Shown piece by piece: positions 27,093 through 37,575 of a stretch of 64,000 nucleotides of DNA. Made by a program: the position numbers and the translations under genes. Source of the DNA: Candidatus Thioglobus autotrophicus (lineage in GTDB: Bacteria; Pseudomonadota; Gammaproteobacteria; PS1; Pseudothioglobaceae); assembly GCF_001293165.1 (NCBI RefSeq), contig NZ_CP010552.1, positions 62,001 to 126,000 on the forward strand, in the 5' to 3' direction. Within the stretch, counting starts at the first letter, position 1, and every line of letters starts with the position of its first letter. The notes under the pieces were generated by a model. That model saw nothing but the letters and a program-made list of their open reading frames with translations, was not told the DNA's origin and did not search any database.

Positions 27093-27782
27093 CTACTTAT
27101 CTAGGCTTTTCATAGCGGCTTGATAAAATTTAACCCCGCGCTCAATCTTCTCTCTCCCACGAGACTCTCGCCAACGATTGGTATCTCTTAAAGAATACAC
27201 GCAACCGCAATATTCTTGCTGATAGAATGCTTCACGTTTTGATAACTCCAACATTCTAGATGAGCCGCCCTGTTTACGCCAGTTAAAGTCCCAGTATGAA
27301 ACCCCTGGGTAAGGATTAGCCGCTCGAGCACCACAACCATTAATTTGACCCATGTCTTTCCAACGAGAAATACCCAATGTCGATGAGATTAAATCAAACC
27401 CATGCGCTTGAGCGTGCTGCGCCGTTAGTTCAAAACGCATATCAAAACACGTTGTGCAGCGTGCGCCTCGCTCTGGCTCATTTTCTTGACCTTTAACTCG
27501 ATCAAACCAATGATCTTTATCATAGTCCGCATCAATAAAATCCATACCAAGCTTTTGTGCAAAGCGAATGTTCTCTTCTTTACGTAGCTCGTACTCTTCT
27601 CTAGGATGAATATTAGGATTGTAAAAAAAGATGGTTGTCTCAATTTCAGAGGCGGCCAAAGCTTCCATAATTTCACCAGCACACGGCGCACAACAAGAAT
27701 GCATGAGCAATTTTGTCTCGCCATTAGGGGTTTGTAATTTTGGACGCTTAAAGCCGCCCAAACTGTAATCTACTGCAGGCAT
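27093..27782 (-). CDS. queH: Epoxyqueuosine reductase QueH
   Basis: QueH (formerly DUF208) carries out the last step of queuosine synthesis in tRNA, replacing the unrelated QueG. The 229-aa protein has [18 protein letters not shown], then [11 protein letters not shown] and [14 protein letters not shown]. These Cys pairs are the iron-sulfur and metal ligands of the family. The ATG at 27782 is preferred; it overlaps the upstream gene by 13 bp, and a longer frame from 27809 exists. queE, an earlier step, is encoded at 60511 in this window. Confidence 0.9.
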   Translation of the reverse strand: MPAVDYSLGGFKRPKLQTPNGETKLLMHSCCAPCAGEIMEALAASEIETTIFFYNPNIHPREEYELRKEENIRFAQKLGMDFIDADYDKDHWFDRVKGQENEPERGARCTTCFDMRFELTAQHAQAHGFDLISSTLGISRWKDMGQINGCGARAANPYPGVSYWDFNWRKQGGSSRMLELSKREAFYQQEYCGCVYSLRDTNRWRESRGREKIERGVKFYQAAMKSLDK

Positions 27783-28186
27783 GCTTTGACTTTTTTTAGC
27801 ACTTCCCAAGCTTCACGCTTGAGTTGCTCATTTTTTAAAATATCGCTCGGATGATGTATAACAAACATATTATCATGCGCTAATGGCACCTGAGCATCCA
27901 TCACTAAAACAACTTGAGCCTTATATTTGCTAAGCACTTGTGGCACTTGGTTAGCAGGAGACTGAATACATATAATATCTTGCTTGTCTAGCCCAATAGC
28001 CAAGAGCATCTTATATAAAAAATCTTGCGCCACACCTGACTGACACATCGATTCAGCACACTCAGTTTCAACCACCAAGCATTGAACTTTGACCAGCTGA
28101 GACGCTAACTCCTCTGTATTTTTACCAAGGTGTAAATACTCAGGTATATCCAGGGCACTGAGATAACGAGATCTAAGTGTTGTCAC
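27770..28186 (-). CDS. HolD-like protein, possible DNA polymerase III psi subunit
   Basis: This 138-aa protein is hard to place. Its start [16 protein letters not shown] resembles the chi-binding N-terminus of HolD, and [20 protein letters not shown] near the C-terminus resembles the HolD and uracil-glycosylase-fold ending. I therefore favour a psi subunit, with an inactive glycosylase-like protein as alternative. It begins with GTG, sharing one base with the leuA stop, and overlaps queH, so it is translated within the leuA transcript. Confidence 0.5.
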   Translation of the reverse strand: MTTLRSRYLSALDIPEYLHLGKNTEELASQLVKVQCLVVETECAESMCQSGVAQDFLYKMLLAIGLDKQDIICIQSPANQVPQVLSKYKAQVVLVMDAQVPLAHDNMFVIHHPSDILKNEQLKREAWEVLKKVKACLQ

Positions 28187-29718
28187 TAGATTTGAGGGTG
28201 TGCCCTATCGGTATCTGCTAGCACTTTATTAAGTGCATGCAGATAGGCTTTGGCACTAGCGATAACAATATCTGTATCAGCACCTTGGCCATTAATAATT
28301 TTACCATTATGCTCTAAGCGTACATTAACCTCACCCAATGAGTCGGTACCTTGAGTGACATTAGAGACGGAATACAGCTGTAGATTAACCTGCATATCGA
28401 GTAGTTTATTAATAGCACTAAAGGTAGCATCAACAGAGCCTGAAGTTTCGGCTGTCATACTTTTTTCATTGCCGTCAATTGACAAGACAACGGTTGCTTG
28501 ATTTTTCTCACCCGTTTCACAAGTTACTTTTAATGAAACCAGTTTAATATGCTCGCTTTCAACCACTTGGGTTTCTGACACCAATGCTTGTAAATCTTCA
28601 TCGAAGATTTCATGCTTCTTATCAGCCAGCTCTTTAAAACGTCTAAAGGCTTCATTCAAACTTTCTTCTGAATCAAATTCAACCCCTAGCTCGATCAATC
28701 TTGCTTTAAACGCATTACGCCCTGAATGCTTACCCAAAACTAGCTGATTAGCATTCCAACCAACATCTTCTGCGCGCATAATTTCATAAGTTTCACGGTG
28801 CTTCAAAACACCATCTTGATGAATGCCCGCCTCATGAGCAAAAGCATTAGCGCCAACAATGGCTTTATTAGGTTGCACTATAAAACCAGTTACTGAGGAA
28901 ACAAGTCGAGAGGCAGACAAAATATGTGTGGCATCAATATTTGTATCACAATCAAACTCATCTTGACGTGTGCGTACAGCCATAACCACTTCTTCTAAAG
29001 CGGTATTTCCTGCGCGCTCACCCAATCCGTTAATCGTACACTCAACTTGTCTAGCGCCATTCAGTACCGCCGAAAGTGAATTAGCCACCGCCAAGCCTAA
29101 GTCATTATGACAATGCGCTGAAAAAATCGCTTTGTCTGAATTGGGGATGCGCTCAATCAAAGACTTCATGGTAGCGCCAAATTGATGAGGAATATTGTAG
29201 CCTACAGTATCTGGAATGTTGATGGTTGTTGCACCAGCAGCAATGGCTTTTTCAATAATACGACACAAAAAATCTTCATTAGAACGACCCGCGTCTTCAG
29301 GAGAAAATTCAATATCATTAGTGTATTTTGTAGCACGTTTAACCGACCTGACTGCTTGCTCAACCACTTGGTCAGGTGTCATTTGCAGCTTCATCTTCAT
29401 GTGGATATCACTGGTTGCAATAAACGTATGAATTCGGGCAGAATTTGCACCTTTTAGCGCTTCTCCAGCACGATCAATATCTTTGTCTAGTGCTCTGGCC
29501 AATGAACAGATAGTGGAATCTTTAACCACGTTGGCAACCGCTTGAACTGCCGCAAAATCACCCGGTGAGGCAATGGCAAAGCCTGCTTCAATAATATCAA
29601 CACGCATCTTTTCTAGCACTTTGGCAATGCGAACTTTCTCATCTTTAGTCATTGATGCGCCAGGTGACTGCTCGCCATCACGTAAAGTTGTGTCAAAAAT
29701 AATTAATTTATCAGACAT
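28186..29718 (-). CDS. leuA: 2-isopropylmalate synthase
   Basis: This catalyses the first committed step of leucine synthesis, from 2-oxoisovalerate and acetyl-CoA. The 510-aa protein opens with [18 protein letters not shown], has the metal-binding [16 protein letters not shown] and ends in a regulatory LeuA dimer domain (about 385-510) that binds leucine. The length is typical of the long LeuA type. A GGAGA site precedes the ATG. A 162-bp leader lies between it and pssA, including a possible leader peptide. It follows ilvBNC-pssA on the same strand. Confidence 0.96.
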   Translation of the reverse strand: MSDKLIIFDTTLRDGEQSPGASMTKDEKVRIAKVLEKMRVDIIEAGFAIASPGDFAAVQAVANVVKDSTICSLARALDKDIDRAGEALKGANSARIHTFIATSDIHMKMKLQMTPDQVVEQAVRSVKRATKYTNDIEFSPEDAGRSNEDFLCRIIEKAIAAGATTINIPDTVGYNIPHQFGATMKSLIERIPNSDKAIFSAHCHNDLGLAVANSLSAVLNGARQVECTINGLGERAGNTALEEVVMAVRTRQDEFDCDTNIDATHILSASRLVSSVTGFIVQPNKAIVGANAFAHEAGIHQDGVLKHRETYEIMRAEDVGWNANQLVLGKHSGRNAFKARLIELGVEFDSEESLNEAFRRFKELADKKHEIFDEDLQALVSETQVVESEHIKLVSLKVTCETGEKNQATVVLSIDGNEKSMTAETSGSVDATFSAINKLLDMQVNLQLYSVSNVTQGTDSLGEVNVRLEHNGKIINGQGADTDIVIASAKAYLHALNKVLADTDRAHPQI

Positions 29719-29799
29719 TTAAGTCTCCTTTTTTCATGTTTTTTTCTAATTCTGTTGTTTGTTAGTTAGCTTTAAAAGCTGCACGAGTTAATATCTGCC

Positions 29800-29865
29800 C
29801 TACGGCAGTAATCGTTGTAAGTCTACGAAGTAGCCTTGAAAAGAAAAATCAGTTAAATATTCCAT
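29800..29865 (-). CDS. Candidate leader peptide upstream of leuA
   Basis: A 21-codon frame begins with ATG at 29865 and stops at TAG (29800-29802), 82 bp before leuA. It contains four Leu codons, three of them in the final stretch VDLQRLLP. A TATAAT box (minus strand, 29873-29878) lies so close that transcription could start at or next to the ATG. The last codons and stop fall in a CTGCC/GGCAG stem. These features suggest ribosome-controlled attenuation, but there is no Shine-Dalgarno site and no classic terminator stem with a T run. Confidence 0.4.
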   Translation of the reverse strand: MEYLTDFSFQGYFVDLQRLLP

Positions 29866-29880
29866 AAATCTAATTATAAA

Positions 29881-30639
29881 TTATTTTAAGCTTTTCTTAG
29901 CTTGTTTTTTTAAAGCGCGTTTGTTTCTAACTTCAATGGTTGTAAACACCAATCCAGATAGCGCATAAACAAAGAAAAAGATAAACAAAATAGCACTAGG
30001 CCACAATAAAACAACAATCATAATGAGTGTTGCTAGCAACAATAATTTGAAAGAAGATCGACCCTTAAGATTAATTTCCTTAAAACTGTAATAACGGATA
30101 TTACTCACCATTAAAATACCAGCGGAAACCAAAATAATCCACGCACCGGCAACCAAATATTGCTCATCATAAACACTAGGGCCCATCATCTCCTTGGTCC
30201 AAACCAAGCCTGCAATTAGTGCTGCGGCAGCAGGAGAAGGCAGACCTTGGAAGTAGCGTTTATCTTGCACACCAATTTGTGTATTAAAACGCGCTAAACG
30301 TAGAGAGCCAGCGGCGACATAAACAAAAGCGCCAATCCAGCCAATCTTACCTAAGCCTTCAAATAGATAAAAATACATGAGCAAGGCAGGTGCCACACCA
30401 AACGACACCATATCAGCCATGGAGTCATATTGCTCGCCAAACTCACTTTGAGTATTGGTTAATCGAGCCACTCGTCCATCTAGACCATCCCATAACATAG
30501 CAACAAAAATGGCAATCGCCGCTTCCGCATATTGGCCCCTGGTTGCCAGGATAATAGCAAAAAATCCAGAGAACAGGCCAAAGGTAGTTAGAATGTTAGG
30601 CAGCAGGTAGACACCTCTTTTTACTTTATTGGTTTTCAT
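29881..30639 (-). CDS. pssA: CDP-diacylglycerol-serine O-phosphatidyltransferase
   Basis: This makes phosphatidylserine, the precursor of phosphatidylethanolamine, in the inner membrane. The 252-aa protein has the CDP-alcohol phosphotransferase motif DGLDGRVARLTNTQSEFGEQ followed by DSMADMVSFGVAPA, and about seven hydrophobic helices. It is the membrane, Bacillus-like type, not the E. coli PssA type. The position between ilvC and leuA is a recurrent arrangement in beta- and gammaproteobacteria. A terminator separates it from ilvC. Confidence 0.93.
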   Translation of the reverse strand: MKTNKVKRGVYLLPNILTTFGLFSGFFAIILATRGQYAEAAIAIFVAMLWDGLDGRVARLTNTQSEFGEQYDSMADMVSFGVAPALLMYFYLFEGLGKIGWIGAFVYVAAGSLRLARFNTQIGVQDKRYFQGLPSPAAAALIAGLVWTKEMMGPSVYDEQYLVAGAWIILVSAGILMVSNIRYYSFKEINLKGRSSFKLLLLATLIMIVVLLWPSAILFIFFFVYALSGLVFTTIEVRNKRALKKQAKKSLK

Positions 30640-30662
30640 GAGTTAATTATAACGCCTTAGAA

Positions 30663-30690
30663 ATAAAAACGCCCAACTAAGTTGGGCGCT
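30663..30690 (-). terminator. Rho-independent terminator after ilvC
   Basis: On the minus strand GCGCCCAAC and GTTGGGCGTTTTT form an 8-9 bp GC-rich stem around a TTA loop and end in five T. It lies 13 bp after the ilvC stop and before pssA, so pssA-leuA need their own promoter or read-through. Confidence 0.9.
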
Positions 30691-30702
30691 TATAAAGAAT
30701 AT

Positions 30703-31734
<1,032 letters not shown>

Positions 31735-31754
31735 TCACGTCTATTTATTTAACT

Positions 31755-32231
31755 TTATATTTTCTGACAAACGCCGGTCACGCCTGTTCTAGAAACCTCT
31801 ATGATTTGCTCTGCACTAAATGCCTTTAGAAAATCATTAATTTTTTGACTTTTTCCTGCTAACTCTACAATATAAGCATCTTCCGATGCGTCAATAACTT
31901 TAGCATTAAAATGATCAAGCTGAGCATCTACATCAACTTGAGTGTTATTAGAAATGCTAATTTTAACGATTAATAACTCACGCTCAATATGCTCAGTAGC
32001 AGTTAAATCTGTCACTTTAACCACGTCCACTAATTTATTCACCTGCTTAACAATTTGCTCAATAATATCATCATCACCCACACTAACGATAGTCATTCTT
32101 GAAAGAGTTGGATCGTTAGTAGCTGCAACGGTTAATGATTCAATATTAAAGCCACGTGCTGAAAATAGCCCTGAGACTCTTGAAAGTGCACCTGATTCAT
32201 TTTCTAATTGTATTGAAATTATGTGTCTCAT
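31755..32231 (-). CDS. ilvN: Acetolactate synthase small (regulatory) subunit
   Basis: This 158-aa protein has an N-terminal ACT domain (ISIQLENESGALSRVSGLFS) that binds valine for feedback control and a C-terminal IlvN domain. It activates and regulates the large subunit encoded 2 bp upstream. Size and domain order match the IlvH/IlvN short type. Confidence 0.95.
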   Translation of the reverse strand: MRHIISIQLENESGALSRVSGLFSARGFNIESLTVAATNDPTLSRMTIVSVGDDDIIEQIVKQVNKLVDVVKVTDLTATEHIERELLIVKISISNNTQVDVDAQLDHFNAKVIDASEDAYIVELAGKSQKINDFLKAFSAEQIIEVSRTGVTGVCQKI

Positions 32232-32233
32232 AC

Positions 32234-33967
32234 TTATACCAAGTTTAGGCCTGAATCATTTGTTGATGCCATTTCATCACGACCTGCTAGTAACATTTCA
32301 TGATGGCCTGCGCCAGATGGAATCATTGGAAATACATTTTCAGTTGGATCGGTAATAATATCTAAAAATACCGTTCTATCTTTTTGCTTAAATGCTTCGA
32401 TTAATGCTGGCTTTAAATCTACTTCTTTTTCTACACGAATACCGATGTGACCATAGCTTTCCGCCAATTTAACAAAATCTGGCAAAGCTTCCATGTAAGA
32501 CATAGAATAACGTTTTTCATAGAAAAACTCTTGCCATTGTCTCACCATACCCAAATAACCATTATTAAGATTGATTATTTTAACTGGTGTATTGTATTGC
32601 AGCATTGTTGAAAGCTCTTGGGTCATCATTTGGATACTACCATCACCTGTTACACAAGCAACCTCCAATTCAGGCTCTGCAAGCTTTGCACCCATTGCTG
32701 CCGGTAAACCAAAGCCCATGGTACCAAGTCCACCCGAGTTAATCCAACGGCGTGGCTTATCAAATGGGTAGTATTGCGCTGCCCACATTTGATGCTGTCC
32801 TACATCACTAGTAACAATCGCTTGACCATTGGTTACTTCATATAATGTCTCAATAACTGTTTGAGGCTTAATAACACCCTCTGCTGTTTGATAAGCTAAA
32901 GAATCTACCTTGCGCCACTCATTAATTTGCTGCCACCAGGTATCAATATTTGGCAATGTTTTGCCTTTTAAACCTTGAATTAGCGCATGCAAAACATCAT
33001 TTACTTGGCCAATTACGGAAACATCAACGCCCACCACTTTACCAACAGATGAAGGATCAATGTCAATATGAATGATTTTTGCATAAGGGCAAAATTTTTC
33101 TAAGTTTCCGGTAATACGATCGTCAAATCTTGCACCTACAGCAATAATACAATCCGAGTCATGCATCGCCATGTTTGACTCATAAGTACCGTGCATACCT
33201 AACATACCCAGTGACTGTTTATCAGTTGCAGGATATGCGCCTAGTCCCATTAGTGTCTGTGTAATTGGAAACCCTGTGCTACGCGTCAGCGTTGTTAACG
33301 TTTCACTAGCATTGCCAATTACACTGCCACCACCTGAATAAATAATTGGCTTCTGGGATTTTTCAATAATTGCAATCGCTTTTGCAACTTGCTCAGTGTT
33401 AATCTGAACTTCAGGCTGGTATGAGCGCATTTTAATTGTTTCAGGATAGCCTTCATATTCAATCTCAGCAATAGTGGCATCCTTAGTAATATCAATCAAT
33501 ACAGGGCCTGGTCGACCTGTTGTTGCAATATAAAATGCTTTTTTAATTGTTTCTGCCAAATCATTAGCATTTTTTACTAGAAAGTTATGCTTCACACAAG
33601 AGCGCGTAATACCCACCGCATCTACTTCTTGAAAGGCATCACTACCAATAACTGCAGAAGGCACTTGGCCAGAAATCACCACCATTGGAATAGAGTCTGT
33701 AAATGCAGTTGCAATACCTGTAACCGCATTTGTTAAGCCTGGTCCTGATGTCACTAGCGATACGCCACATTTACCACTAGTGCGCGCATAACCATCTGCA
33801 GCATGCACCGCACCTTGTTCATGACGAACCAATATATGATCAATTGTTGTGCAAGCATTCAGCGCATCATAAATATGCAGAACTGCACCACCCGGATAGC
33901 CAAAGATGTGCTTTACACCTTCACTTTTCAAGCAGTCAACTAATATTTGTGCACCATTTAATTTCAT
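32234..33967 (-). CDS. ilvB: Acetolactate synthase large (catalytic) subunit
   Basis: This thiamine-diphosphate enzyme of 577 aa condenses pyruvate to acetolactate, the first common step of valine and leucine synthesis. It has the three-domain layout: PYR domain (GYPGGAVLHIYDAL, RHEQGAVHAADGYAR), central FAD-binding domain, and PP domain with the ThDP motif GDGSIQMMTQELSTM and NNGYLGMVRQWQEFFYE. It is the first gene of ilvB-ilvN-ilvC. An extended -10 (TGGTATAAT on the minus strand) lies about 30 bp upstream. Confidence 0.97.
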   Translation of the reverse strand: MKLNGAQILVDCLKSEGVKHIFGYPGGAVLHIYDALNACTTIDHILVRHEQGAVHAADGYARTSGKCGVSLVTSGPGLTNAVTGIATAFTDSIPMVVISGQVPSAVIGSDAFQEVDAVGITRSCVKHNFLVKNANDLAETIKKAFYIATTGRPGPVLIDITKDATIAEIEYEGYPETIKMRSYQPEVQINTEQVAKAIAIIEKSQKPIIYSGGGSVIGNASETLTTLTRSTGFPITQTLMGLGAYPATDKQSLGMLGMHGTYESNMAMHDSDCIIAVGARFDDRITGNLEKFCPYAKIIHIDIDPSSVGKVVGVDVSVIGQVNDVLHALIQGLKGKTLPNIDTWWQQINEWRKVDSLAYQTAEGVIKPQTVIETLYEVTNGQAIVTSDVGQHQMWAAQYYPFDKPRRWINSGGLGTMGFGLPAAMGAKLAEPELEVACVTGDGSIQMMTQELSTMLQYNTPVKIINLNNGYLGMVRQWQEFFYEKRYSMSYMEALPDFVKLAESYGHIGIRVEKEVDLKPALIEAFKQKDRTVFLDIITDPTENVFPMIPSGAGHHEMLLAGRDEMASTNDSGLNLV

Positions 33968-33996
33968 TATTTTAACAGGGTATAAAAAACTTGTCG

Positions 33997-34005
33997 ATTA
34001 TACCA
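33997..34005 (-). promoter_or_regulatory. Possible extended -10 promoter of ilvBNC
   Basis: On the minus strand TGGTATAAT lies in the 64-bp gap between lpxC and ilvB. It has the TG extension and a perfect -10 box. No good -35 box is seen, as expected for an extended -10 promoter. Confidence 0.45.
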
Positions 34006-34031
34006 AATGAAATACTAGGATATACTGACTA

Positions 34032-34943
34032 TTACAAGGAATTTTGCCAATCTTCTGAATAGAATTGAATTGGCGAATTTTCTTCTTCGAAAGTCTCAAT
34101 TGACCAAGTATCTGGTCTCTCTAAAATAGCTGATAATAGCTGGTCATTTAACAAGTGCCCTGTCTTATAACCCTCGTAATGTCCAATCAGATTAGAGCCT
34201 AATAAATATAAGTCGCCAACAATATCTAAAATTTTATGCTTAACAAATTCATTCTGGTAGCGCATACCGTCTTCATTTAAAACATCGTCATCACTCAGTG
34301 CAATCGCATTATTCATACTAGCACCTAGCGCTAGATTTTGTCTTTGCATCATTTCCACATCTTTCATGTAGCCAAAAGTTCGAGCGCGAGAAATTTCTTT
34401 TAAATAAGATTGCTGTGAAAAATCAATACTCAATTGCTGGCCACTTTCTTTAACTTTTTTATGGTCAAAATCAATTTCTATGGAGACTTTAAAGCCGTCA
34501 TGTTTAGAGACTTGAGCCCAAGAATCACCATTTTCAACACGAACCGTCTCATGAATGACAAAAAATCGCTTGTGCTCTTCTTGCTCCTCAATACCAGCAG
34601 ACTGTACTAAAAATACAAAAGGAGCGGAAGATCCATCCATAATAGGCACTTCAAACGAATCAAGCTCTACTAATATATTATCAATTCCTAAGGCGGAAAA
34701 GGCACTCATAAGATGCTCAACTGTAGAGACCTTCACACCTTGATTTTCCAGCCCTGTTGATAGCACCACTTCATTGACAAAAGCATTATGTGCACGCACT
34801 AATTTTCCACCGACATCCATACGTCTAAAGACAACGCCATGATCAATTCCAGCTGGAATAAGCGTCATGTTAACAACGCTTCCACTATGAATGCCAATAC
34901 CTCTAGCCTTTACTGTTTTTTTAATGGTTCTTTGTTTAATCAT
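34032..34943 (-). CDS. lpxC: UDP-3-O-acyl-N-acetylglucosamine deacetylase
   Basis: This zinc enzyme catalyses the committed step of lipid A synthesis. The 303-aa protein starts [19 protein letters not shown]. Zinc ligands are His77 in [10 protein letters not shown] and His/Asp in [15 protein letters not shown], and [13 protein letters not shown] is a family signature. In most gammaproteobacteria lpxC follows ftsZ; here it begins only 5 bp after ftsA. A C-terminal acidic tail ([15 protein letters not shown]) is present. Confidence 0.96.
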   Translation of the reverse strand: MIKQRTIKKTVKARGIGIHSGSVVNMTLIPAGIDHGVVFRRMDVGGKLVRAHNAFVNEVVLSTGLENQGVKVSTVEHLMSAFSALGIDNILVELDSFEVPIMDGSSAPFVFLVQSAGIEEQEEHKRFFVIHETVRVENGDSWAQVSKHDGFKVSIEIDFDHKKVKESGQQLSIDFSQQSYLKEISRARTFGYMKDVEMMQRQNLALGASMNNAIALSDDDVLNEDGMRYQNEFVKHKILDIVGDLYLLGSNLIGHYEGYKTGHLLNDQLLSAILERPDTWSIETFEEENSPIQFYSEDWQNSL

Positions 34944-34948
34944 GACGC

Positions 34949-36166
34949 TTATAGCTTGAATAATTCTTGCATTGTACCCAACAAGCCACCCTTTTGTACT
35001 TGTTCTGGCTCCTGTAAATAAGATTTTGGCGCATTACAAGTTAGTAGCCCGAGTGCAGAAAAATAGCTGGTATTGGTCAAAATCTTTTCATCGCCACTTA
35101 CCAGTGCTCTATTAATTTTTGCAATTCTCGTACGCGCACGAAACTCTTTTAACAAAAAACCCTCAAAGTGTTTGATCTTGCTTGCACCGCCAATAACCAC
35201 AAATCCCGATTTAATTGATCTATCAAGCTTTTCATTTTTTAAACTTCTTTTAACCAAGGTGCAAATTTCTTTATACGACTTTTCAATCACCGAAATTAGT
35301 TCACGCAACGATAAATAACGATCCTCAGTTGAATCAATTTGCTCAAATTTAACCAATCGATCTTTAATGAGAGAATCAAGTTGTAATGTGCCATAGGCTA
35401 TTTTTAAGCGCTCAGCCTCATCAAACGAAGTGTCGTACGCTTGCGCAATACGATCAGTGATAGCATTACCACCCATATCAAATACCTGATTAAAAACCAC
35501 CCCGCCTTTACTAAATACTGAGAGATTGCTAACACCAGCACCTATATCCAATAAACACACTCCCTTGTCTTTATCGTCTTGGCTAATACAAACTGCACTA
35601 CTGGCAATTGAATCAAGAATAATCTTGTCAACGCCCAAATCACTCGCAAGCAAACTATGGCTAATATTGTTAATCGCCTGATTAGATACCGAAATTAAAT
35701 GCACTTGAGCGCCTAGAACTGCCGCCTCCATTCCAATTGGAAAAGTTTCGACTTGCTCATCAATTGTAAAATTATTAACAATCGGTTCGAGATTTTTTTT
35801 ATTCGTTGCCATTGCCCCTGCAGAAGAGTTTTGAATTGCCTGTAAGACATCTGCTTGAGTGATTGTTTTTGTCTTGCCATTAAAACTAATCGGACGATTT
35901 TGATTACGACTACTCAAGTGCAAATCGGAAACATTGATATCAATAAATTTAGGCTTGTGCTTGCAGTTTTTATTGACCTTGTCGATTACCTGTCGAATGG
36001 CTTGTGCAGCACTCTCAACATCAACAATTACTCCATTTTTAACACCCGCGGAATCTCCAGTAGCATGACCAAGTACATGAAATTTATTATCTTCAATGTC
36101 AGCAATTAAGATAACAATTTTGCTAGAGCCAACATCAATACTGGCAAAAAAATCAAGATCCGACAA
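34949..36166 (-). CDS. ftsA: Cell division protein FtsA
   Basis: This actin-like ATPase normally anchors FtsZ to the membrane. The 405-aa protein has phosphate-1 [17 protein letters not shown], the SHS2 (1C) domain (about 85-165), phosphate-2 [16 protein letters not shown] and the adenosine motif [16 protein letters not shown]-terminal amphipathic helix ([12 protein letters not shown]) suits membrane binding. The flanking genes are dusA (14-bp overlap) and lpxC; ftsQ and ftsZ, its usual neighbours, are absent. The key motifs look intact, so it is probably functional. Confidence 0.93.
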   Translation of the reverse strand: MSDLDFFASIDVGSSKIVILIADIEDNKFHVLGHATGDSAGVKNGVIVDVESAAQAIRQVIDKVNKNCKHKPKFIDINVSDLHLSSRNQNRPISFNGKTKTITQADVLQAIQNSSAGAMATNKKNLEPIVNNFTIDEQVETFPIGMEAAVLGAQVHLISVSNQAINNISHSLLASDLGVDKIILDSIASSAVCISQDDKDKGVCLLDIGAGVSNLSVFSKGGVVFNQVFDMGGNAITDRIAQAYDTSFDEAERLKIAYGTLQLDSLIKDRLVKFEQIDSTEDRYLSLRELISVIEKSYKEICTLVKRSLKNEKLDRSIKSGFVVIGGASKIKHFEGFLLKEFRARTRIAKINRALVSGDEKILTNTSYFSALGLLTCNAPKSYLQEPEQVQKGGLLGTMQELFKL

Positions 36167-37121
36167 GCACTTCTCCTTGTTCTAACCACTGATATAAATG
36201 CGCTATTTCTACCGTCTTACCACTTAACAAGCGCTTAAACTTTTTAGCATTGGGCTGGGCATGATACAAACCTAAAATATGTCGAGTCATGGATCTGACT
36301 GGTACAGCATTAGTTTGCTGTTGTTTAATATACTCAATAAACTCCAGTAATACCTGCTCTCTAGAAACAACTGAACGCTCACTCTGATAAATCTGCTGAT
36401 CCACACCAGCAAGCAAATAAGGCTGATGATAAGCCGCCCTACCCAGCATAACACTATCAACATGGTCTAGATGCTCACTAGCCTCATCAAGGGTTGTAAT
36501 GCCGCCATTAATACCAATCGTTAGCGTTGGGAAATCTTGTTTCACTCGATACACCCAGTCATAATTTAGAGGAGGAACGGTTCTATTCTCTTTTGGACTT
36601 AAGCCTTTAAGCCAAGCTTTTCTCGCATGAATAACAAAATTATCGCACCCCGCTTTATGCACGGTTTCAATAAAATGACTCAGCTCGTCATAACTTTCCA
36701 TATCATCCACGCCAATACGAGATTTAACACTAAGTGGAATATCAATAACCGCACCCATACTCTCAATACAGTGTGCAACGGTCTCTGGCGTTTGCATCAA
36801 GCAAGCACCAAAACTACCCGATTGCACTCGATCTGAAGGGCAGCCAACATTAATGTTAATTTCATCATAACCCCAGTCTTGCCCAACTTTAGCAGCAACC
36901 GCCATTTCTTTAGGATCGCTACCACCCAATTGCAAAACCAATGGATGCTCTTGCGCATCATAATCAAGCAGACGATTTTTATCACCATGAATAATAGCTT
37001 TAGCGGTGACCATTTCTGTCCAAAGTTGTGTATTTTTAGACATCAAACGATAAAAATACCGGCAATGTCGATCAGTCCAATCCATCATTGGTGCGACTGA
37101 AAATTTAACTTGAGAGTTCAT
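36153..37121 (-). CDS. dusA: tRNA-dihydrouridine synthase A
   Basis: This 322-aa FMN enzyme reduces uridines in the D-loop of tRNA. It has VAPMMDWTDRHCRYF at the N-terminus, the FMN/active-site segment NINVGCPSDRVQSGSFGACLM with the catalytic Cys, HARKAWLKGLSPKENR, and GINGGI. The ENR insertion and SGSFGA motif fit DusA better than DusB or DusC. It overlaps pncC by 17 bp and ftsA by 14 bp, so all are one transcript. Confidence 0.92.
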   Translation of the reverse strand: MNSQVKFSVAPMMDWTDRHCRYFYRLMSKNTQLWTEMVTAKAIIHGDKNRLLDYDAQEHPLVLQLGGSDPKEMAVAAKVGQDWGYDEININVGCPSDRVQSGSFGACLMQTPETVAHCIESMGAVIDIPLSVKSRIGVDDMESYDELSHFIETVHKAGCDNFVIHARKAWLKGLSPKENRTVPPLNYDWVYRVKQDFPTLTIGINGGITTLDEASEHLDHVDSVMLGRAAYHQPYLLAGVDQQIYQSERSVVSREQVLLEFIEYIKQQQTNAVPVRSMTRHILGLYHAQPNAKKFKRLLSGKTVEIAHLYQWLEQGEVLVGS

Positions 37122-37575
37122 GAATGAGTGTGGTTAGTACAAAGTCAATACTGGCTTTCACAACTTGTAGTCTGTCACCCGTAAAATTTTGTGTCGTTGT
37201 AAAACACTCTCCAAAGACACAAAATCCAAAACAAACCATGCCAACTGGTTTTTCTTGACTGCCGCCCTCTGGCCCTGCAATACCAGTAATAGCAACTGAA
37301 ATATCAGTCTTGGCCTGATTGATAGCGCCCTTTGCCATTTGTTTGGCGGTCTGTTCACTAACCGCTCCAAATTCTTCTAGCGTTGCTTGCATAACGCCCA
37401 ACATATCCATTTTTGCCTGATTCGTATAGGTAATAAATCCTCGATCAAAATAAACAGAGGCACCACTTTGGCTGGTTAGTAAAGAACAAAGCGCGCCACC
37501 TGTACAAGATTCAGCGGCCGTTATGGTGAGCTTTTGTGCGAGCAATAGCTCGGTGAGTTGTTTCAGCTGAGACAT
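37105..37575 (-). CDS. pncC: Nicotinamide-nucleotide amidase (CinA C-terminal domain protein)
   Basis: This 156-aa stand-alone CinA-C domain deamidates NMN in the pyridine-nucleotide cycle. Motifs: TAAESCTGGALCSLLT with the active Ser, GFITYTNQAKMDMLGV and SVAITGIAGPEGGSQEKPVG. There is no N-terminal MoCF/COG1058 domain, which is normal for the PncC form. It overlaps the pepN stop by one base (TAATG) and dusA by 17 bp. Confidence 0.93.
   Translation of the reverse strand: MSQLKQLTELLLAQKLTITAAESCTGGALCSLLTSQSGASVYFDRGFITYTNQAKMDMLGVMQATLEEFGAVSEQTAKQMAKGAINQAKTDISVAITGIAGPEGGSQEKPVGMVCFGFCVFGECFTTTQNFTGDRLQVVKASIDFVLTTLIHELSS

Noticed and set aside
31942-32355. 137-codon frame antisense to ilvN/ilvB
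   Set aside because: It overlaps two certain genes completely and shows no domain.
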